Below, piece by piece: positions 6,826-13,380 of a DNA stretch of 13,997 nucleotides. Within the stretch, counting starts at the first letter, position 1, and every line of letters begins with the position of its first letter. The notes under the pieces are model-generated. The model saw only the letters and a list, made by a program, of their open reading frames with translations, was not told where the DNA came from and searched no databases. The DNA comes from JANMEX01 sp031423755 (lineage in GTDB: Bacteria > Pseudomonadota > Alphaproteobacteria > Rhizobiales > Rhizobiaceae). The stretch spans positions 1 through 13,997 of the forward strand of contig JANPGC010000353.1 in the NCBI GenBank assembly GCA_031423755.1, written 5' to 3'. The position numbers were made by a program, and so were the translations under genes.

Positions 6826-6853
6826 TTCACAAAATCAATTTTAGTAGTATAAT
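6826..6853 (+). promoter_or_regulatory. sigma-70-type promoter upstream of the membrane-anchored hypothetical gene
   Basis: TTCACA (6826-6831) and a perfect TATAAT (6848-6853) are separated by 16 nt. The site lies 40 nt upstream of the chosen ATG at 6894, in an AT-rich divergent intergenic region. One mismatch in the -35 element. Confidence 0.6.
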
Positions 6854-6893
6854 TCACATGTGGAGCGCTGCGCAGTTGTCTGGGGGAATACCC

Positions 6894-7775
6894 ATGTTAC
6901 AACAAATCGTCTCTCGCATGCCAAATTGGCTGTTTAACGTTGCAGTGCTGGTTTTTCTGGTGTTGTTTTCGGTGCTGGCATTGTCACCAGCTGTTGTTTT
7001 TGGCCGCATAGATTGCAAGACCAAAGATGGGTATAGATGTCCGCGCATGTCTGTTAACCTTAACATGTCGGGGATCGACGTGAAAACCATGGTTACAGAT
7101 GGAACCGGAACGTTTTACATTCCCGTGGTCAGCAAACTCAGCAATGTAACAGTGGATTTGTTTGCGCAAGACGAGAGAAATATCGAATATAAAGTTTCAG
7201 AGCCCATCGAATTCGCCATGATGCCCGTTTGGGGCGGAAGGGATTTTCGGATCAAAATCAAGGACGCGGCCCCTGATGTTTTGACCAGTTATGAAATGAA
7301 GGAGCTTGGCGGCAACTGGCTCTACAGGGCGGCAAACTTTATAAACTTCAGCAAGAAGGCCAATGCTGGAGAGATTATATCCAAAGAGGTTTTCCTGCAG
7401 AACAACCTTGGTTCGCAGCTGGACCCGCCGTCATTGGACCCGCTGCCGGTTGATCCGGCCGCTGCTGAAATTTCGAAATTCATATCGCAACAGATATCGG
7501 ACATCACAAAGACGGACCTGTCGACCGCGCGGGATATGGATTTAAGAAAACTGTCAATTTTTGAAATCGAAATCCTCAGTCAGGCTGTGTCGCAAAGATA
7601 CAACGTGCAAATCGATCCATCGCATTGGGAATATTTGAAGCAATCCGACGGTGTTGCCAAGTACATCGCGTCGCTGCAGAAAATCGACATACCCAATCAG
7701 GATGTCAAAAGCTGGCAGAATCTTCAGGGTTTGAATGTTCAGCAGGGCGGTGACAAGTTCATTTTTGTCCCGTAG
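6894..7775 (+). CDS. hypothetical membrane-anchored or exported protein with an ACP-like C-terminal region
   Basis: A 293-residue protein I do not recognise. A single hydrophobic segment (about 12-36, WLFNVAVLVFLVLFSVLAL) near the N-terminus acts as signal anchor or signal peptide. Two Cys follow soon after (C41, C49) and could form a disulfide outside the cytoplasm. Residues 50-122 are beta-rich with TDGTGTFYIP, reminiscent of carboxypeptidase-regulatory-like sandwich domains. A Pro-rich linker (about 176-189) leads to residues 191-264, whose helices and spacing resemble an acyl carrier protein, but the carrier DSL motif reads RKL (218-220), so no phosphopantetheine Ser is present. The start at 6894 has GGGGGA 6 nt upstream; earlier ATGs (6801, 6858) lack a site and the first lies before the promoter. 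The composition is somewhat lower in GC than that of neighbours. Function is unknown. Confidence 0.8.
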   Translation: MLQQIVSRMPNWLFNVAVLVFLVLFSVLALSPAVVFGRIDCKTKDGYRCPRMSVNLNMSGIDVKTMVTDGTGTFYIPVVSKLSNVTVDLFAQDERNIEYKVSEPIEFAMMPVWGGRDFRIKIKDAAPDVLTSYEMKELGGNWLYRAANFINFSKKANAGEIISKEVFLQNNLGSQLDPPSLDPLPVDPAAAEISKFISQQISDITKTDLSTARDMDLRKLSIFEIEILSQAVSQRYNVQIDPSHWEYLKQSDGVAKYIASLQKIDIPNQDVKSWQNLQGLNVQQGGDKFIFVP

Positions 7776-7788
7776 GAAAGTTCGCGTC

Positions 7789-9183
7789 TTACCGGTGCAC
7801 CAGCCCCTGCAGCGCCCGCTCGCGCACTTGTGCCAGCGTCCAGTCTGTCAGCAATTCGCCGTTGCGCCAGACCGGCTGCAACCAGTTTCTGCGGTTGCCA
7901 AGACGCTCCAGCGAGACTGCGTCCAGCTCGCCGCCATCCAGCACCACCGCCTGCCGGTCGCGCTTGGAGGCTTTGCCGGGGTCGGTCTTCGGGTCCTTGT
8001 GGACGCCTTCCCAAGTGCCGTCCTCGTCCAGCCGCGCATTGGCCTTCATGGCAAAGCGCAGCGTGTCGCGTGTCAGTTTTTGCAAAAGCCCCGCGCCCAT
8101 GCCAAAGGCGATGTTCTCCGCCGACCAGCCCTTGCGCGTCAGCCTCTCCAGAATGACTTTGATCGAATCCGGCGTGATGCCGTCGCCCTGAATGACGCGG
8201 ACACAGGGGTTTAGCACCCGGTAACCCTTGGAATTCGTGGTGAAGCCATAAGATTCGCCCAGCATGTCGATGGCGTCAATCGGCACGACAGTCGGATCGC
8301 CTGAATCCGGTCGCACGATCAGCGTGCCGCCCATGGCTTCCACTTCGCCCTTCAGCGTCTTGCCCCAGATTTCGCGCACCGCGCGGTAAAGGTCATAGCT
8401 GTCAGAAACAACGGCAACCATTTTCCCCGGCCCACCAAACTGCCGGATCATGTTGCGGTAGGCGTCAACCTCATGCTCTTCGCCCCACGAGGTCATCGTC
8501 GAATGCTCTGCGGCGGGAATCGAAAACCCGGCCATCTTCTCATGATAATGCCGTCGCGCGAACACGAGGCCGGTCACCGTATCCGTGCCCATGAAATTGA
8601 CCAGATGCGCCACGCCGCCGATGCCTGCCTGCTCATAAGACGTTGTGCCCCGCGCGCCAAAATCATGCAGCCGGAACGGCAGCACAGGGGCCGGGTCGTC
8701 GCAGGTCTTGTCCAGAAAGCCCGAGATGATGCCGCGCACATGGTGCGAGATCGTCGCAACGGTTGAAGGATACCAGACCCCGCGCAAAAGCGCCGTCTCG
8801 ACGAACGTCGGCAGCCAGAAAAAGTCCGGGTCGGTGTTCTTCACCTGCACCAAAGGCGTGCCGCTCGGCACGATGATGCCTTCCGGCAGCGCTTCAATCG
8901 ACAGCGGCAGGTGGCCGTGATGGCGGCTGACCAAGAGCTCCCAGCCCGGCCGGTTGAAGGGCAGCCCATGCGCCGTGATGACCTCTTCCGCCTCGTCCAC
9001 GTCATCAAGCGTGATGCCTTTGGCCAGATAATCCTTGAGAAACATCTGCAACCCGAAGAACAGCACATGCTCGAACATGCCGCCCGGCCGCGATTCGATA
9101 TAGGCCGAGATCGCCTTCGTGCCCGGCGGATACTGGGCAAAATGCGAGTATTTGTAACTGTCGCTGTTAAGGATCATGTTCAT
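7789..9183 (-). CDS. nadV: nicotinamide phosphoribosyltransferase (NAMPT/NadV type)
   Basis: A 464-residue homologue of vertebrate NAMPT and bacterial NadV. It converts nicotinamide and PRPP into nicotinamide mononucleotide in NAD+ salvage, in the cytoplasm. Conserved landmarks are SDSYKYSHF (Y10, equivalent to human Y18), LHDFGARG (F175 and R178, equivalent to F193 and R196), FMGTDTV (D201, equivalent to D219 that selects the amide), PAAEHST (H227, the phospho-His), VVSDSYD and RPDSG (R291, D293). The Asp and Phe/Tyr pattern favours nicotinamide over nicotinate, which would be PncB. C-terminal NIAFGMGAGLLQKLTRD and the KASKRDRQ segment also match. Length is usual for the family. The start is ATG at 9183, or ATG at 9177; neither has an obvious Shine-Dalgarno. 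No ribose-phosphate or NMN adenylyltransferase partner is adjacent. It is convergent with the hypothetical gene (13-nt gap). Confidence 0.95.
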   Translation of the reverse strand: MNMILNSDSYKYSHFAQYPPGTKAISAYIESRPGGMFEHVLFFGLQMFLKDYLAKGITLDDVDEAEEVITAHGLPFNRPGWELLVSRHHGHLPLSIEALPEGIIVPSGTPLVQVKNTDPDFFWLPTFVETALLRGVWYPSTVATISHHVRGIISGFLDKTCDDPAPVLPFRLHDFGARGTTSYEQAGIGGVAHLVNFMGTDTVTGLVFARRHYHEKMAGFSIPAAEHSTMTSWGEEHEVDAYRNMIRQFGGPGKMVAVVSDSYDLYRAVREIWGKTLKGEVEAMGGTLIVRPDSGDPTVVPIDAIDMLGESYGFTTNSKGYRVLNPCVRVIQGDGITPDSIKVILERLTRKGWSAENIAFGMGAGLLQKLTRDTLRFAMKANARLDEDGTWEGVHKDPKTDPGKASKRDRQAVVLDGGELDAVSLERLGNRRNWLQPVWRNGELLTDWTLAQVRERALQGLVHR

Positions 9184-9306
9184 GGGCGAATGAATGGCAT
9201 GGGCAGGGGTTTGCGATCAAGCCGTGCGAGCAAGTTGTGTGAGATTTGGCGCACCGACTTGCATTGCATAGTTGTTCACTATACGTTCCAGAAACATGAG
9301 GTTCAG

Positions 9307-10344
9307 ATGTTTGAGCAGCCAATTCATTTGACTGAAGATGAAAACACCGGCGACCGGTTTCTGATCTATGCGGATCGAAACGGGCTGCAGTTGGATATCC
9401 GGTTTCGCGATGATTCACTTTGGATGACACAAGAGCAGATCGCGCGGCTGTTCGGACGCGATGTTTCTGTGGTTTCAAGGCACATCACGGCAATCCTCGA
9501 AGAGGGCGAACTGGATGAAGAGAGTTCTTTGCAAAAAATGCAAACAACTCAGGGACGTCCTCCGATAGTCTACAGCCTCGATATGGTCATTTCCGTTGGC
9601 TATCGCGTGTCATCCGCCGAGGCGACACGTTTCCGCCGATGGGCGACTGGTGTCCTTGTTCAATATGCGCGCAAAGGCTTTGTCGTCGACGTCCGGCGTT
9701 TGAAGGACGCTGGCCATGACCGAATCGCGGAACTGCGCGAAATCATCCGGGATTTGCGTGCGGATGAGGCCAACGTCTACCGCGAACTCAAACGCATTTG
9801 CGCCATGTGCCGGGACTACGAGCCGGGTTCGCCAGTAGCGCAGCAGTTCTATCAAAGAACGCAAGCCAAGCTGGTTTACGCCGTCGTCAACGCGACACCG
9901 GTAGAAATAATCAACGCGCGGGCTGACCACAACAGAGACAACATGGGGCTTCAGACTTGGGCGAAGGAAGATATCCGCAAGGCCGATGTCGCTGTCTCCA
10001 AGAATTATTTGGCCGAACCCGAGATAAGGGAACTCAATCGACTGACCACCATCCTTCTCGATATTCTTGAGGACCAGATGGAACTGGGCCGCATTGCCGC
10101 AATAGAAGACGTGAACCGCCTGCTTGAAGCGCAGTTGACGTCACTGGGGCGCACGGTTCTTCGCAGTGGCGGAAGCGTTTCATCCGAGACTGCAACGTTG
10201 CGCGCCGAACAGGAATACAGAAAGTTCAACGCCGCACGAAAAGATGCGCGGCACGCCGATGCGGATGACACAATCCGAGAACTGGCCCAATCGGCCAAGG
10301 CTTTACCCAAATCCCCCGTGGCGAGAAAGCCTGCGGGGGCTTGA
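9307..10344 (+). CDS. virulence protein RhuM family protein
   Basis: A 345-residue RhuM-family protein (PF13310, named from a Salmonella pathogenicity island gene). The family core is visible: SLWMTQEQIARLFGRDVSVV then SRHITAILEEGELDE (37-71), an HTH-like segment, followed by the SLDMVISVGYRV block, then TRFRRWATGVLVQYARKGF (about 104-122). The C-terminal half is helical and rich in charged residues (LNRLTTILLDILEDQMELGR, AEQEYRKFNAARKDARHADA). The biochemical role of the family is not established; members are often found on islands and near restriction or toxin genes. The start is the ATG at 9307, with GAGG at 9298-9301 5 nt upstream; the open frame extends back to 8911 but that part lies antisense to nadV and lacks family similarity. 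It is divergent from nadV (123 nt) and ends 3 nt before the convergent pheT stop. Confidence 0.9.
   Translation: MFEQPIHLTEDENTGDRFLIYADRNGLQLDIRFRDDSLWMTQEQIARLFGRDVSVVSRHITAILEEGELDEESSLQKMQTTQGRPPIVYSLDMVISVGYRVSSAEATRFRRWATGVLVQYARKGFVVDVRRLKDAGHDRIAELREIIRDLRADEANVYRELKRICAMCRDYEPGSPVAQQFYQRTQAKLVYAVVNATPVEIINARADHNRDNMGLQTWAKEDIRKADVAVSKNYLAEPEIRELNRLTTILLDILEDQMELGRIAAIEDVNRLLEAQLTSLGRTVLRSGGSVSSETATLRAEQEYRKFNAARKDARHADADDTIRELAQSAKALPKSPVARKPAGA
10313..10339 (-). terminator. possible (bidirectional, weak) terminator hairpin between rhuM-family gene and pheT
   Basis: CCCCCG (10313-10318) pairs with CGGGGG (10334-10339), with an inner GGC/GCC (10320-10322 with 10329-10331). It lies inside the last codons of the RhuM gene and just after the pheT stop. 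On the minus strand it is followed by ATTTGGG, on the plus strand by CTTGAG, so the U-run is poor either way. The convergent gap of only 3 nt leaves no other place for a terminator. Confidence 0.4.
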
Positions 10345-10347
10345 GGT

Positions 10348-12750
10348 CTATCCCCGCAACGACCCGCCTGTCGCCTTGGCGACGCTTTCGACAATCCGTT
10401 TTCCAAGCGCCTCAAGCTCATCCTCGCCAAGGGTCTTGTCCTGCGGCTGGATGGTGACTTCGATGGCAATGGACTTGTTGCCTTCGCCGAGCGACGCACC
10501 TTCAAAAATATCGAACACGCTGGTTGCCGTGATCAGCTTCTTGTCCGCACCCTGCGCTGCTTTCACAATCGCACCCGCCATCGTTGCTTTTGGCACAACG
10601 AAGGCGAAGTCGCGTTTCAAAGCCTGGAATGGCGACAGGTCAAGCCTCGGTTTGGTCCGCACCGCCCGCGCCTTCGGCTCCGAAATCGCGTCGATGAACA
10701 CTTCAAACCCGCACAGCGGCCCGTCAGCATCCAGTGCTTCCAACGCCTTGGGATGAAACTCGCCGAAATAGCCGAGGATCATCTTGGGACCGAGCTTGAT
10801 GACGCCTGAACGACCGGGATGAAAATGCGCAGGAGCGCCAACGTCAATTTGAATACCGGCAGGCGCGCCACACGCCTCGAGCACCGCGAGCGCATCAGCC
10901 TTGGCATCATGCACCGAGACCGGGCCAGCGTTGCCAGCCCAAGAGCGGCCCTGCCGCTCCGTGCCAGCCGTTCCACGGCGAACGCCGGCCGCCACACGGC
11001 GCTGGCCTTCAGGTGTGTCGTTCTCATACGTGCCGGACACTTCAAACAGCGCCACATCATTGAAACCGCGATCCGCATTGCGTTGCGCAGCGGCAATCAG
11101 CCCCGGCAACAGCGAAGGCCGCATGTCCGACATGTCGGCGGCAATCGGATTGGCAAGTTTCAACTCCGGCGAGCCGCCGCCGAACGCCCTGGCGTGGCTT
11201 TCGGAAATGAACGACCAGGTCAGCGCCTCCATCATGCCCCGCGCCGCCAGCGTGCGCTTGGCAAGCCGCGTGCGGATTTGCAGCGTGGTCAGGATTTTTG
11301 TGTTGACTGTCCCGTGCGCCGACAATGGCTGCGGCGCGATGTTGTCAACGCCGTGAATGCGCATGACCTCTTCAACCAGATCCGCCTTGCCATCCACATC
11401 AGGCCGCCATGACGGAACCGACACTTTGACCACGTCACCCGTGCTATGCGGGACAAAACCAAGCCGCTTCAAAATCGAAAGGCTCTCCTCGCCCGCCACT
11501 TCAATGCCGGTCAGGCGCTTCACTGCGGAAACCGGGAATTCGACCACTTTTGGCGCAGCTTTGGTGTAGCCTTCGAGCACCATTTCGGATGCCTTACCGC
11601 CGCAGAAGTCGATCACCATATGCGTCGCGAGGTCGATGCCGGGAACCATGAATTCCGGATCAACGCCGCGCTCGAACCGATAGCGCGCATCGGTGATGAT
11701 CTTCAGGTCACGCCCGGTCTTGGCTATATTGAGCGGGTTCCATAGCGCGGACTCGATCAAAACATCAGTGGTTTTTTCATCACAGCCCGAATGCTCGCCG
11801 CCCATGACACCGGCGATGGACTCCACACCATTGTGATCGGCGATGACGCAGTTCTCTGAACCAAGTCCGTAGGTACGCCCATCGAGCGCCAGCACTTTCT
11901 CGCCCTCGCGGCCGCGCCGGACCACAAGATTTCCGGAAACCTTTTTCAGATCAAACACATGAAGCGGGCGGCCACGGTCGAAGGTGATGTAGTTGGTGAT
12001 GTCCACCAGCGCGTTGATCGGGCGAAGCCCGATGGCAAGAAGTCGCTGCTGCATCCATTTCGGCGAGGGCCCGTTCTTGACGCCACGCACCAGCCGCAAC
12101 GCAAAGCCGGGGCAAAGCTCCGGCGCTTCGATGGAAACTTTCACCGGGCATTCGCCCTTGCCCTTGATCGGGACGATGGCCGGCGTCTTCAGCGTTCCAA
12201 GCCCGGATGCCGCCAGATCGCGGGCGATGCCGTGGATCGACGTGCAGTCCGGCCTGTTCGGGGTCAGGTTAATCTCGATGACCGGATCATCAAGGTGGGC
12301 GTAAGCCGCAAACGACTGGCCCACCGGCGCATCGTCCGGCAGTTCGATGATGCCATTGTGTTCGTCAGAAAGCTGAAGCTCGCGCTCGGAACACATCATG
12401 CCATGGGATTCGACACCGCGGATCTTGCCGACGGCGAGCGTCACATCAAGGCCGGGCACATAATCGCCCGGATTGCCGAGCACGCCGATCAGGCCCGCCC
12501 GCGCATTGGGCGCGCCGCAGACGACCTGAATTGGCTTGCCGGAACCATTGTCGACCGACAGCACCTGCAGCTTGTCGGCATCGGGATGCCGGACTGCAGT
12601 CAGAACCTTGGCAATCTTGAACGGCGCAAACGCTGCCTTGTCGTCGACGCTTTCAACTTCAAGCCCGATCATCGTCAGCCGCTCGCAGATTTCAGCAAGC
12701 GGTGCGTCAGTGTCGAGATGGTCCTTGAGCCAGGAGAGGGTGAGTTTCAC
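10348..12750 (-). CDS. pheT: phenylalanyl-tRNA synthetase beta subunit
   Basis: An 800-residue PheT, forming the alpha2-beta2 synthetase that charges tRNA-Phe with phenylalanine. The N-terminus MKLTLSWLKDHLDTDAPLAE is followed by the EMAP/OB-fold tRNA-binding domain (about 43-150; HPDADKLQVLSVDNG, VCGAPNARAG). B3/B4 editing and B5 domains follow (LDGRTYGLG, RYRFERGVDPEF, VVEFPVSAVKRLTG), and a C-terminal FDX-ACB anticodon-binding domain (PFQALKRDFAFVV to ATGGSLRG). All expected domains are present at usual length. It starts with GTG at 12750, with AAGGA 8 nt upstream (12759-12763 on the + strand, inside brnA codons). The start overlaps the brnA stop as GTGA, so its translation is likely coupled to brnA. 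It should be transcribed with pheS, now separated from it by a toxin-antitoxin pair. Confidence 0.98.
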   Translation of the reverse strand: MKLTLSWLKDHLDTDAPLAEICERLTMIGLEVESVDDKAAFAPFKIAKVLTAVRHPDADKLQVLSVDNGSGKPIQVVCGAPNARAGLIGVLGNPGDYVPGLDVTLAVGKIRGVESHGMMCSERELQLSDEHNGIIELPDDAPVGQSFAAYAHLDDPVIEINLTPNRPDCTSIHGIARDLAASGLGTLKTPAIVPIKGKGECPVKVSIEAPELCPGFALRLVRGVKNGPSPKWMQQRLLAIGLRPINALVDITNYITFDRGRPLHVFDLKKVSGNLVVRRGREGEKVLALDGRTYGLGSENCVIADHNGVESIAGVMGGEHSGCDEKTTDVLIESALWNPLNIAKTGRDLKIITDARYRFERGVDPEFMVPGIDLATHMVIDFCGGKASEMVLEGYTKAAPKVVEFPVSAVKRLTGIEVAGEESLSILKRLGFVPHSTGDVVKVSVPSWRPDVDGKADLVEEVMRIHGVDNIAPQPLSAHGTVNTKILTTLQIRTRLAKRTLAARGMMEALTWSFISESHARAFGGGSPELKLANPIAADMSDMRPSLLPGLIAAAQRNADRGFNDVALFEVSGTYENDTPEGQRRVAAGVRRGTAGTERQGRSWAGNAGPVSVHDAKADALAVLEACGAPAGIQIDVGAPAHFHPGRSGVIKLGPKMILGYFGEFHPKALEALDADGPLCGFEVFIDAISEPKARAVRTKPRLDLSPFQALKRDFAFVVPKATMAGAIVKAAQGADKKLITATSVFDIFEGASLGEGNKSIAIEVTIQPQDKTLGEDELEALGKRIVESVAKATGGSLRG

Positions 12751-13109
12751 TTTGGTTTTCCTTGCGTCGCAATATGGGTCTTCAAAATTTCATTGATCCG
12801 GCTCTGCCAGCCGGAGCCGGTCGAGCGGAAATGCTCTACGATCTCGGCATCAAGGCGCAGCCCAACCCGTTCTTTGACCGGTGCCTTCTGCGGCCCGCGC
12901 TCGCCTCGCATGCGCTCGAAAGCTTCGACTATCTCCGGAAACATTTCCTTCATCGGGCGGGCACGGGCAAAGTCTTCCGCCGTCAGTTCTGGAATATCCT
13001 CGCCATGCGCAACTTCGTAGTCGTCCAGCGAGATCAACCCCTTGGCGACATCATCCAGAGTAGGAAGCTTAACTTCTTGCTGCTTTGTAACCCTTGCGTT
13101 CGCGCTCAT
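12747..13109 (-). CDS. brnA: BrnA family type II antitoxin
   Basis: A 120-residue BrnA antitoxin, expected to bind BrnT and neutralise it, and to bind the promoter DNA as a dimer. The C-terminal ribbon-helix-helix domain is seen at VGLRLDAEIVEHFRSTG followed by GWQSRINEILKTHI, the BrnA signature (xLRLDxxxxxxFRxxGxGWQxRINxxL). The N-terminal half, with DIPELTAEDFARARPMKEMFPE, matches the typical toxin-binding region with 'FxxARPxxE'. The ATG start at 13109 has GAGGA 6 nt upstream. It overlaps brnT by 41 nt and the pheT GTG start by 4 nt. The N-terminal extension (residues 1-38, VKLPTLDDVAKGLISLDDYE) is longer than in many short BrnA proteins of about 80-100 residues. Confidence 0.92.
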   Translation of the reverse strand: MSANARVTKQQEVKLPTLDDVAKGLISLDDYEVAHGEDIPELTAEDFARARPMKEMFPEIVEAFERMRGERGPQKAPVKERVGLRLDAEIVEHFRSTGSGWQSRINEILKTHIATQGKPK

Positions 13110-13341
13110 TCATCTTCCTCATCGATATAATTCGCATTCTGCCGTCTCTAGGTGTCCAGCAGTACGTGCAAAGGACACCGTTGAGATATCCGAATGCATT
13201 AAAGCGCGGTTCACCATAGTTGCCGCGATTGTCTTCAAATGTCTCGAGACTTGCCGAGTCAAAATTCACGACATCAGCAAAATCCAATCCACGCTCCTCA
13301 AGCGCCTGCTGTCTTTTGCGTTCGTCCCATTCGAGTTCCAT
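13069..13341 (-). CDS. brnT: BrnT family type II toxin
   Basis: A 90-residue BrnT ribonuclease toxin (PF04365), a RelE-like fold that cleaves RNA and arrests growth when free of BrnA. The family landmarks are an N-terminal 'ELEWDERKRQQALEERGLDF' segment (the usual 'xxWDxxKxxxNxxKHGVxF' with some change), then a 'GEPRF...G' block and the C-terminal RMRIISMRKMNERERKGY, matching the 'RIISARKAxxRERxxY' motif. The start ATG at 13341 has only a weak GAAG before it; the short leader may be almost leaderless. It lies 39 nt after the pheS stop and overlaps brnA by 41 nt. The residues usual at the N-terminal side 'KHG' read EERG, so catalytic potency relative to other BrnT proteins is uncertain. It forms with brnA a complete module inside pheST. 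Confidence 0.92.
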   Translation of the reverse strand: MELEWDERKRQQALEERGLDFADVVNFDSASLETFEDNRGNYGEPRFNAFGYLNGVLCTYCWTPRDGRMRIISMRKMNERERKGYKAARS

Positions 13342-13358
13342 GCTTCATATCACTAATA

Positions 13359-13380
13359 TTTAATTGTGGCCACAAATAAA
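13359..13380. promoter_or_regulatory. 22-bp palindrome, probable BrnA operator upstream of brnT
   Basis: The core TTGTGGCCACAA (13364-13375) is a perfect 12-bp palindrome, and the flanks TTTA/TAAA extend it to 22 bp with a single mismatched pair (A at 13363 opposite A at 13376). It sits in the AT-rich 39-nt gap between the pheS stop and the brnT start, where BrnTA autoregulation would act. On the minus strand a poor promoter (TTGTGG - 17 nt - TGATAT) would overlap it. The palindrome is seen; binding by BrnA is inferred. Confidence 0.65.

Noticed and set aside
8911..9306. N-terminal extension of the RhuM frame to 8911
   Set aside because: It lies antisense to the start of nadV, lacks RhuM family similarity, and the ATG at 9307 has a good Shine-Dalgarno (GAGG at 9298).
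11959..13020. 353-codon open frame on the + strand
   Set aside because: Antisense to pheT and brnA; no recognisable protein features.
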